Shown: positions 40,601-52,600 of the stretch, piece after piece | Layout of the letters: every line of letters starts with the position of its first letter | Numbering within the stretch: position 1 is the first letter of the stretch | Assembly: GCA_019914945.1 (NCBI GenBank) | Contig: CM034106.1 | Span: 5,208,001 to 5,272,000, forward strand | Direction of reading: 5' to 3' | Length of the DNA: 64,000 bases | Source: Typha latifolia | Lineage: Eukaryota > Streptophyta > Magnoliopsida > Poales > Typhaceae | Program-made: the position numbers and the translations under genes | The notes under the pieces: model-generated | The model's database searches: none | Told to the model about the DNA's origin: nothing | What the model saw: the letters and a program-made list of their open reading frames with translations, nothing else

Positions 40601-43600
40601 AATTATGGGTTATTAATAAATGGTTTTTAGAAAGTTGTACGGAATAAGATGACAGAGAATATTCAAATAGTACAGCAGAATAAGGAGGCTTATTCTAAAA
40701 TAAGCCTATTCCTATTCCACAAGTGAATAGGGGTTAAGGGATTGAATTAAAAACTGTGAACTGCTGAATTTGCATATAATAATTTTATTAATAGGTCGAT
40801 AGGTCTAAATCCAACCGAGGTGGTGTATGGTTATAAACCTAGACAACCTATAGATCTCATTTCTATGGTCCATTATCATAGATTGTCTGAATCAACATCT
40901 GTATTCGCATCACATATTCATGACTTATATAAAAAAATCAGTAATAGAATTGCTCAAAATAATATCAATTATAAAATTCAAGCTAATCTAAGGAGATTCA
41001 AGAAATTTAATGTTGAAGACTGTGTGATGGTTCAAAAACATTCAGGTTCCCTCCTAAAATTGTCAAAAAGTTGAATGCACGAATTGCTGGATCTTTTAAA
41101 ATTCTTAAGAAAATTAATGATAAGGCTTATGTTTTAGATCTACCAAAGAATTTCGACATTAGTTTTACTTTTAATATTGAGGATTTAGTAGCTTATAAAG
41201 GTCCAAATTTTACTCCAGATGACTCACTAGCTAATGAGCCTACTGATGAGCCTATTTATGAGAGACCTTCTTTACCTCCACTTCACAGTATTCCATCTAA
41301 CACAGCAGATGAAATTAATAAAATTTTAGATGATGAAATTATCTCAACTAGAGAAGGTGAAACCCAACGGTATCTAATATTGTTGGAAAGGATGACCTAC
41401 ATCTAATGACACGTGACTTGATCACTATGACTTAAGGCACCAACCTGATATCCTAGAGTAGTATGAGAGCAATAGAGAAGCACATTCGATGGAGTCGAAT
41501 TCTCTCCCACCTAAGGAGAATGATGTGAATATCACTGATAGGATATAATAATGTGTGTACTAGTGCAGCAGGCGCTAACATTTGATGATCCCCATTATAA
41601 GGATTTGATTCTAACCAAGTTAATTTATTATGTGATATTTATGATCAATTTTGTATTTTTTATTTATTTAGGGTGTCTTTTGCTTATTTTCATTGTAGGT
41701 CTACACATAGACCCATTGTATTTTCTTTTGAGGATAATATGTACAACTTGCTTCAAATCTAGTAGATGCAACTAAAATAAGAAATATTCAAGGATATGTA
41801 ATAAGAACATAAATAAAGAACTAAAGTATGTTAACGAATGATCATTTCATTTTTCACCACCATAGAATTTGAATCCCCAATTCTTCTATGCACGGGATAT
41901 TTTCTCCTTGATATTAATATGAAAGAAAAGGTAAAGAACAATACATAATGGATCAGCATAAATGAATCATAAATTGAGTTTGGCTTCAAATTCCGTAGGC
42001 AATATAATCTTATGTGCATCATTTTTTCTATAGTGATTCCGAAGTTAAAAGCATTTACTTACAATTTCATCTACTTGAAATTTTTCTTTTTTCAAAAGGA
42101 AAAAAGATTGGCTGATTCTTGAAAATTGAGTCATTGAATGACTAATAGACTCAATGGGATTTAGGTTGGGTGGTATCTAAAATGAATGATATCTCCCATT
42201 TATCTCCGAAATTAAATGATCAACTTTCTATAAGACTTATATATTAGCACAAAACACATTGTTATATTGCAATTTAAAATGGACACCTAAAAGTTACGAT
42301 AAAACAGCAAGAATGTTTCAGATAAGCTATTGTTTCCTCTTACCAGCGCATCTGCTTCCATTCCAGCAACTCCAGAAAGTGAGCCACAAAGCACGCCACC
42401 ATCGCCTCGTAGACAGCGGAACAGCTTCATGCCCTCGCGACTGCAAACATCTGAAGAGTCCATGCATCCACTAATGGATGAGACAGCTAAAACATATCTT
42501 CGGGCTAACTCTGGCCATGTCAACTCATTAAAAGTTGGTATATTAATCTTTGTTTCCTTTGTGGAAAGGGTGTTATCAGCATCCTTCTTTCTTCCACGCC
42601 TAGATTTTGATTCTCTTGCATCAACATTTGGATCTACATAAATTGCAACCTTGGATAGGAGCTCACCAACAAGGACTTTCAACAGAGAGGAATGAACTTT
42701 GGCCAATGTTAAACCATTGCATCTGCCAAGGGTATGTGCTGCCAATTTAAGTTGAGCACCTTCTCTTGCAGATGCAGTTTCATTTGGAACAAACATGAAT
42801 AAACCTTCTCCGTGAGTATCTGAATCAGCTTCACTATTTGGCAATGAGGTTAAGCCATTTGTAATGCCATTTAATTGTGAAGGTTGGTCTGTACTATGCT
42901 GAATTTCTCTCACTTGTTTCTCCTTATAATTAATGGGCCATGGATCAACAAGTTCTTCTTCTAGGTCCTCAAATGTTGGTGGGTCTTTTAAACCAAAAAT
43001 GTCATAAAAGCGCCATAGAAATTCCCATATCTACATGATTATATTAAGAAAAAGGTAAGATCAAATAGGAAGGATATTTTTTTGTCAGAAATTAGAATAC
43101 TAACTAATGTACCTGAAAAGCATCCCCAGCCAACTCTGCTGAAAGTTTACTGCTAAAAAGTCTTCCTGGAGGAGGCCGATGGTCACCTACATACTGGACT
43201 TCAGTTGAATGCTGAAGCCTAGGTACTTTGCAACTGTGTAAACCGAACGGTACAATTTCTTCTGCCCTTGTTTCTCCATTTTTTTGAACAGCTACAAGTG
43301 ACCCACTTGCAACAGTCAATGATGTTGAAAGGTCACTCCTATCACATAAAAATTGGTAGCATGAACAAGCACGGGATCCAGGAAGGCTTTCAATAATTTC
43401 TTGTACAAAACCCATATCCAATCCAAACCTGTCCTGGTTTAACCATTCTGCAAGTGATTGACATGCAGTTTCTAGATCAGAATCATTTCGGATAACTTGC
43501 AGTGTACCAACAGGTCCAATGGAAGAGCAAAATCTGCTGAAGAGACCAAAATTATCAATCGGTTTTTGACCTTCAACGTAAGAGGGCGGTGATATAGTTC

Positions 43601-46600
43601 CATTATTGTGCCTGCAGCAAAAGTCCAAATACCCTGTTTGCTTGTACGCTTCACGACTAGCATCAACAAGTGTACGAGAGACCATCTTCCATACTGAAGA
43701 AGATGATCTTCCCTCTACATAGAACTCTCCAATTTTGTCTCTTGTACTGCATTTATTGTTGAAATATTCACCAAATGTTTCAGAAGAATTCATTTTTTGC
43801 ATGTCCATCTGTCCAGAAGATTCATTTATGGTTCCATCCAAGTCAGTACTAAAACATGAAAAGAAATCTTGATCTCCCTGACAAGGATCTGTCAGGAGCA
43901 TTAGGATGTCTTCATCTTTACAGTTAGAAGCATCAAAAATTGTACTGCTACTTCCTGTCCTTTCTGCTGTGTCGGCTTTACTAACATTGTTAAATAAAAG
44001 AATGGTAGAAGCATTTGGGACAGCACAAACGGAACATGGTATCCTTCTCACCTTGAAAACAGGTCCAGAATTTCCTCCATCTGACACCTGACACTCAAAA
44101 AGAGACCCTGTAACTTTATCATGCCAATTAGAAATAAACCCTACTGGCCAAATCTGATATCTGTCATGATAAGTCAATCGTAAATCAATTTCTCCCCAAC
44201 TTATGACAAAGAAATCCTCATATTGAACCGGCAGCTTTACCTGGAATTATGATAAAAAGATCCAATAAGGCCATTTCTGAGTAGTGATAATCCAATAAGG
44301 ATGGCAAAAGAAACAAACGAAAAAAATTTAACTTGAGCAAATGATGTATACAAAATACCCATATATAGCACTATAGCATGGAAGTAAATTGCTCATGCAT
44401 GTACATGTGACAATAGGAATGAGTGGTTTAAAGTAACTGGGCACCTCATATGAAAATAGATGACCAAAGAGGAAGAAGAAAAGAAAATGAAAGCAAAATA
44501 AATGAAGCTAAAATGTAAGGGGAACATGTCAAAGGTTACACTTGAATGTCGAGACCCTTGACCACCATTTTCCTCCATGCCACAGCTTGCAACTCTTGAA
44601 GAACTTCTGATGTCAGTGAAGTGGCATTCCATGGCCTCAGTATCAGAAGATGGATCCACACCATTTCCGCCCCTGACAATGTCTTGATTCTCAGTAAAAC
44701 TAGTTGACATTGAAATACTTGAGAAATCTCTTTTCCTTCGGCGGAGTGGCAGTGATCTTTGTGCTAGTCCAGAAACATCACTTCTACTGTATATATCCAC
44801 AGAACTGAAGTTTGATGTCATGCCAACACATTGAGAAACATCAAGCATTGACACAAACTGCTTTCCATCTGCGACAGAACAAACAGCATACAAGTCAGAT
44901 TGTCCCTTAACAGTTTCCTAATTATGCAGGCCCACTTTCAGTTAACAAAACACCCTTTTCCCATATTTCTAAATTCTAACAATTTAAAAAACTCTCACCC
45001 TGCAATTTAATCTTTACAAATAAATGTCCTGCATTTTATATAATACATTGAATCATAGACAGAAAAAAGTTCCTATAAGAATCAAGCCTAGAAGGGGAAT
45101 GCAGAACTTGTTACTGCTAACACCCAGAACTTCACAAAGTATACCTTCTGAACCTGCTTTTGTAGCTTCACTTATTCTTGCCGCATCCTTTCGCAAATCA
45201 ATAGCATTCTTTATGTGAACCATATCTAAATTTGTCAATGATGCAACAAATCCACTGAAAGAAGATTCATCATGGTAGTTTATTCTGCAAAATTTCAAAT
45301 AATGCATATATGTCAATTGGTTACTACTTACTAGCATCCAAATATAGAACATCCACACAACTATGCAGCTAAAAAATTATTTGATCAAAGTCTCAAGAAA
45401 AAAAGGAGACTTCCTTTTTCCAAATCATTATGTCTGGATTCTTTCAATGAAGTTTCTTTCCAAAGGCATTTTCCATTCCAAAAACATTCAGCTATCATGT
45501 CCGTAGCAAGAAAATGCAGTTAATAGCAGTGTACAAAAGCAAAGCAATAAATAACATCTTACTGGACCGTGAAAATAACAGACTGAAGAGCTGATTGGCC
45601 ATTAATCTGAGTCTAGGTCCTTTTCAGCTCAGTTTCATGTAGTGGTGAAACAAGATATTTTAAAGAGACTATTTAAAATCTTTTTCAGCTGGGACTGATT
45701 ACATCACCATTCATGCTACTAATATGGTAGCACTGAAAGGCTTCCACTGGCTTAAACTTATACGGTCAGTTTCCTCAAAAGAAAGAAATGTAAAGCTCTA
45801 AATAGGAGACAAATGATTACCAATCAGTCCACTATGAGAGAATTAAGTGCAATAATATCTCAAGGACCCGTGGCATATTAAGTTAAGAAACAGGATAGCA
45901 GATCTATAAGTGGCCTATGCTTGTATAAAAAGATGTTAATTCTAGTACATAGCTATAATGAAATACGAGGCAAAGGACTCTTTTTCTCCATCTGTCTGTT
46001 CTGCTAGTTCCCTTTAAACATCCTAATATTCTTCATCCTTCAATAAGCTCTTCCTGTGGTTTTTGTTATTCTCTTAATTGATCACATCAACGCTCGATCT
46101 TTCATGCTCTCTACAACCTAGAAACAGTTAAGATATTTCAGAAGAACAAAATGTGGAAGTTTGAAAAGTGAAAATCTTAATGCAAAAGGGAATAATTTGT
46201 TGAAGGAATCACAGATGAAGGAGATTCAGACTACACATAAAACTACTAGTCTTGTGACTAGTGGCAGAAAAAGAAACTTTTAGCAGCAGAAGTGGAAAAG
46301 CTTAGCAGCGAAATGAAGGAATGGTGACTGCATATCAGTAAACAATCAAGATCTTCTTTCTACTCAGTTGGAAAAGGTGTCCCCACGAGATGACGCTCCA
46401 GATAATGTGTAGTCTAACAAGGGCAAGATATGCTAACCTTATACATTAGATGTTTCCATTACTAGAATCTGTCTCAAACCTTTTCTACCCTCTGAACAGT
46501 TTGAATTAAAGTTTATAATAGTAAAAAAGCAAACAAGAGGAAATTCAAAAACAAAAGTTATAGTTTAATTAGAATGTTTCCATTTGATAGACTATAAAAG

Positions 46601-49600
46601 AAATACTTGGGCTATATCAAGATAACTAAAGGACCAACTATCAATCGAAGCCAGTGAATGGGCAGCAAAAGTACTTCTGATATACTGAGGCTCAAATCAC
46701 CCAGTTTAGAGTCAAGCTAAATGTGCCTTATCAATTTGTTCAAAAAAAAGGGAATCCAAGATAAAAGACATGCAAACATCAATTCCCTGGGATTTAGAAA
46801 CCACTATGTTACTAGATCAACTAAGGTAATCGAAATTCTACTTCATTTGGTTTAGATTGATTTCTTTCTTATTCTACATAAAACCAAGATTTTACTGGAT
46901 TAGGAAGTATGTAATATCCATGTCTAGAAAAGGCTGTTCATCTCTCTCATAAATGGAATAGGCCTGCTGGCATCTTCCATAGGGATCAATTTGAATTGTT
47001 AGGACACCAAAGGAGAAATGCAATCAGGTCTTTTCCATTGCAGCCCTATTTCTTCTGCTTCCCCCTGATTTTCTGCTACCAATAGTTTATGAAATAGGAA
47101 TCAATCCCTAAACAGATACAATACTAATATTACTATCAATTATGCTTTATTGTTGATTGGAGGACATTACCAAATATGACGAATGGGGAAAAGCATTCAT
47201 GCTGCCGACCACAACCAACTAGAACACAAGGTTTTGGCGTTATTGCTCATATTGCATATAATATCCTAGAAGCCTCTCTTTCTTTCGACAACCAGCGTTA
47301 AAAGCTCCGACCAACTATTTAACTGTGCTCCATAAATTGTTGCCTTCTAATTCTTCCTACTGGGAAATGTATATTCTTCGCTATTTATTCCAAACAAGAT
47401 TCTGATAATGAATCTTCATTTCCCTTTTATTACAATGACAACACAAAACTGACAGATTCTACTTACCATAAAAGTAGTTACTAACCTTGCCCCCCACAAT
47501 CTACAGTTATAACACTTTTTTTCAAACATACCAGTCTCCATTTGAAACGCATATTTAAGCCACATCCATCTCAGCAGCAGTATATCCACTGAGATCACTT
47601 ATGTACTCCTATTGCTGCAGCTTCACACGATACTAGGGAGCTCATTGCTATTTCACAAGTCTACCATTTTATATCTCACATAGCCAAAGAGGGAATAGCT
47701 GCAAGAAAAATAAGCACAAAAGGCATATCTTGGTCACCTTTCTGTCAAGGAAAAGTATTATCCTATTTGATTTCACATGGCATATACTCCTCTCAAGTCT
47801 AGTTGCTGATCAGTTCCTTAGCAGGGATTGAAGTTGGAGTTAATTTTTTTGAAACAATTATCCTATTTGATTCCACATGGCATATACTCCATTCAAGTCT
47901 TGTTGCTGATCACTTCCTTAACATGGATTGAAATTTGTGTTAATTTCTTCAAAACTCAGTCTGAAACTAACATCCTCTGATTTCATGAGAACTGCTCAAT
48001 AACAAAGACATACTGGTCGAACTATAGCATGTCTAGAAAGTTTGGGTTATTTTGCCTCTGTTAATTTATTTGGGTCAATGGGTATTTTCTTCAAATGAAT
48101 TCCAAGTTTGCAAGTAAAAGAACACAAGCATAATGGATGAATGCTAAAAATTCAAGAGAAAGTCCAGATTTTGGGCGCAGTTGGGTTCTTTCTTGGATGT
48201 AAGCAGAAGATCTTTTAAAGTTTGATTAGATAAGGAATCCTTAAGACTTTAATTTGGTATATGAGGTATCAGGTTATCACATAGTGTAAACACAGCTGCA
48301 ACCATTATAAGATGAAAGTCCAGGAATACTTGCTTTTCGCTCAGGAATATAGTTTATACTTATATTGTATCTCATACAAAGTGATAAATTATAACAAATA
48401 TTTAATTTTGAATGTTTATAATTGAAGTATAAAACTGACCAACACTAAATTAAATATAAAACAATGACAAGGTATCACATACTGAAATTCCTATATATTG
48501 GCAAACATTTTTGAGAACTTGATCTTTTCTGCATAGTATTGAAAAAAGTTCATCTTTCAGCCAAAATCTAAAAGTAGTGTTAATGTAGCAGATTTTGAAA
48601 AAAAAAAGAAAAAGTAAAATAACCGACTTGGTCAAGATCAAAAATGGAACCATAAGAAATTAAGAATATTGCCCCTGGTTTTCCAAACTTTTGACTTTAA
48701 ATACCAATGTCACATGTAGCCCTATTCCGACCTCATTAGATTATCGTCTAGTGTTATCATTTTTCTGATTTAGAAAGATGATAGCATTGTCAAAGAAAAA
48801 ATCTTGGTGGAAAAGGATAACATTTGCATAACTCCCATTTAAGAAACTTAGGTGGCCCATGGCCAAGTTATTACGCAGATCAAATAAAGATCTTGAATTG
48901 CAAGTTGTTCTGCTTTAAGCTATTCACAATATAGCAACATATAATTTCAAAATAAAGGTACAGTTAATACTCCAGAAATGAAATCTTAAATAGGAGAATA
49001 AAATAAGAGTTAAGACAGCCTATCATCATAAATGCAAAAAAAAGGAAGAGATAAATATTCCTGGATAAAATTTATACTGAGTGCAATATGACTTGAGTTG
49101 GCCTATTATCGCCCATTCCTAGATGAGTATTAGTCATTTAGACCAATTGTCCAATCTAAATATCTGAAAGATTGTAGGCCCAAGTGCGCAAGATATCGGA
49201 GAGGGCTGAGCTCATTGCCTAACTTATAGCCTAGGGCTTTCATACACACACACAAGCCGAAGGAGGAATTTGGGCTTTCATACACACACACAAGCCGAAG
49301 GAGGAATTAACCAAAGATGATCATGCACACGAATAGAGAAGAAGTAGAAGAATAAAGAATGATGGATAAGAGAATCACCCAATGTCATCATAATATGATA
49401 AATATCCTAAAAGATCATAAAGAGAGTTAATGTCAAAATAAAGATAAACAAGAAAAAAAAAATATTTGTGTATCAAATATGTGATTGAAGTAGAAAAGAA
49501 AGGATGAGGAAAGAGCATAATATGATAGTAAGACCACATGTATCTACCCTTAATATACTTCCCCAATTTCACCCCTATAGCTGATTGTATAACATTTTTG

Positions 49601-52600
49601 AAAACTAATCAAAACTTTGTACTTCACCATTTAGTGAATTCTAAACTCTATACTTTAAAATAAAGTTTACCATTTTACCCTTGAAAAGACATTAATTTGA
49701 TCAACTACCATTTCAATTCTTATCACTCTCTCTCCTCTCCTCTCTCTCCTATCCTCATCCATCTACCATAAAGGGTAGTTTGGTCGTTTGACATAAAATA
49801 TCTCCTAAACCCATTACTTTTTCATATCACATCAAAGGTAATAATGACACCACTAAACTACTTTATAACAAAGCACCAAATTTTCCTAAACTCATTCAAA
49901 TTTTAAGGTACCTTATTCAAAGTTAAAAACAATGGGTAACTAAGCTAGTTTTGGAGCTACACTCAATCCAAACAGCGCCTAATTTATTACTAATAAAATA
50001 TTCGACACATTTATGTATTTAAAGTTTAAACTATATAGATAATACTTTTAGTATTTAATGCTAGACCACATAATAATCTGTCTACTCTACAGCATACGCT
50101 TATGTGCTATGTGATGGCTTAACTACACACATACAGGCACTTTTCACAACATTCATGACCTCATATCAAACAACTGCAAATGGAAGAAAGTTCATCCAAA
50201 GATCCCATAACTATTTGATTCGTCAAATATTTCTTTCTCTCCTTTATAGCCTACAATACGGTAAAAAGATATTAAACCAAGGATTGACGTGCCGAAGACA
50301 CGTGCCACGTGCCAGTTAGCAAACACTAACCCACATTTGGCACACCTCTAATTTTTTTTTTTTTGGGCATTTAGACATGGTTTGGTCTAAATATATATTA
50401 AAGCCTACATTAGATAATATTGTAAATGACATATTTTATTAAAGATAGCAATAGTCAAGTGAAAACATGATTCAACAGATAATATGATTAAATATATTCA
50501 TTAATGAACAACAATTCAATAATTAATACCAAAACCTATTTAAACGTAGAATGATGAAAGGATCAAAATCTTCATTTGTCAATATAAAGAATCTTACATC
50601 AGATACTATTGATAATTCTCAAAACATATCTATTAATGCTTATTGTAACATATCAAATACTCTTCATACAAATATGAAGTTTGCAATTCTCGTATGACAC
50701 AATGTATATATTGAACTTGCAAAGGAATGATTGGCACAGGCACACTATAGTCATATGCAGGTTGTAGATATCAAATTTTTTATTTTGGTTACCAACATTT
50801 CAAATAGTATTTTTCATAGATCTAGTAGCAAAATGCCAAATCTATGTAGAAAAGCCATTACAAATTATATACTTAGCAAAATTAAGCTAGATTTCATATG
50901 ACGTAATATGCATATTGAACATGCAAGGGAACAACCAGCACAGGCATGCTATAGCCATATGTAGGTTGTGAATATCAAATTTTCTTTTTGGTTCCTATAT
51001 TTTAAAGAGTATTTTGTATAGATCTAGCACCAAAATGATAAATCTATGTAGAAAGACCCTTACAAATTATACACTTAGCAAAATTAAGGTAGATCTATCA
51101 TTTCTACATTTCAAATTAATTTTTAAACTATAAAACAAAAAGAAAAACTAGCCTCGGTTGACATAGCTTGTGCTAGGTGCCAATACTTCATTGGCATGGC
51201 AATTGTCAGTTGCACGACCATCCTTGATAAAGGTAACAAATGAGCATTGAGGAAAAATACAATCATATCTTTTCATGCTTTCCTTATTCTTCCTTCCTTA
51301 CAACTTCAATCACATATTCAATTAACAATCTACAAAACCTTGATATCTTCATGATCTTATTAGGACAATGACCCTCTTCATGATTTTTATGATATCTTTA
51401 TGATTTTGTGTAGCATATGTTGATTCACTTCCACATTTTTCTTCATACCTTTGCTACTTTATGAGTTTCTTCTCTTTCCTAGACGTGATACGTTTTATTG
51501 ATTCCTCTTCCCGCTTCTGTTGATATGTCAATTTAGATGCTTGCAAACTAATCATTTGTCTTGGTCCTCCTACTCTGAGATACTTCATTATTGACCATGA
51601 CCCTATCAAACCATTATTATGATGTTCTATGGCAAAACTTTTGCATAAATGAACTCCTCAGTGGAAAACTCTGTTCTACAACACTACTGCACATACAATA
51701 CCAATAACTCAATGGTGTATCCCCCCAAGGGACACATCCACTTATAAGCTATGTGGTATAACGGCAATCCACATACTCCAACAGCCTTATATGGCACAAA
51801 ATATGGCCTTTTTTATCCAAATCTAAGCAATCACCAAAATTTGATAGCTAAGGAAATAAGCCTTTTAATCAACAAACTGAATGGAATGAAGATTTCACAA
51901 TCCACGTCCTCCTTCCTTCTTCTCATATGTTACCTCTACTTGAGAGTTGAGCTATAGAGTGAAACAAGGAATCTGTAGCAATGTGGGATAATAATAAAGA
52001 ATCTAGGAAGCAATATGTGATAATAATAAAGAATCTAGGAAGCAATAAGGCCTTAGAGGACCAAAGATAAAGTAAAAGAATTTCACTCACCTCCAAGTAT
52101 TAAATATTGAAACTGTGTCTCTTAATCAAGCTACTTTTAAAGTTTATGCCACATCATAGAAATTCAAAACTAGTCTTAGGCTTGCACAACTTATTTTATT
52201 CCTTTAGAGCTTCAAATTTTTATTTGTGGGCACCTGTTAGATTAATTACTTCTGGAATTTAGATCAGAAGTGGCATCCACTGGCAGAGGTAATCTAAATC
52301 TAATTATCCAACTAAAGAATCAATTCATTACCACCTCATAAGATGGCTCTTTATGAGGCTTAATACACTGATAAACAGAAGAGGGAACCCATGATCATTT
52401 CAATGAAAGAAAAAGAGTAGAAGAGAAGTGGAAGAAAGAATAGGAACAAGAATCTGAAGAAAAGAAATGGGAAAGAGAAAATGCAGGACAAAAGAAAGAC
52501 ATTAACCAATAATTGTCATGCCATGGCAAAGCGTGCCAGCCATTGCATTGCATGGCACATCTTCCAGCACCATAATCCACAATGTCTCTAGATAATTCTT

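Larger units (their letters stand above)
34784..41535 (+). mobile_element. Ty3/gypsy element B, internal region, with three later insertions
   Basis: A gag begins near 34,784 ([18 protein letters not shown]) and runs past a solo LTR (35477-36387) to [20 protein letters not shown]. Next come the protease ([16 protein letters not shown] near 37,210), an RT with an internal deletion ([14 protein letters not shown] joins directly to [21 protein letters not shown] box), RNase H (about 38,130-38,460), and integrase ([12 protein letters not shown] near 38,745; [16 protein letters not shown] near 39,520). The integrase is cut by a second solo LTR (38852-39511) and a DNA transposon (39838-40735). A chromodomain-like end follows ([10 protein letters not shown]). 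Decayed; antisense to MBD9 in intron 5. Confidence 0.85.

Noticed and set aside
41830..42240. Stretch that at first sight resembles inserted plastid DNA (AT-rich, short basic hydrophobic frame)
   Set aside because: I could not match it to a specific plastid region from memory, so no claim is made; a search against a plastid genome would decide.
47416..47598. 60-codon minus-strand frame in intron 1 as a possible MBD9 exon
   Set aside because: No family motif, no matching splice phases.
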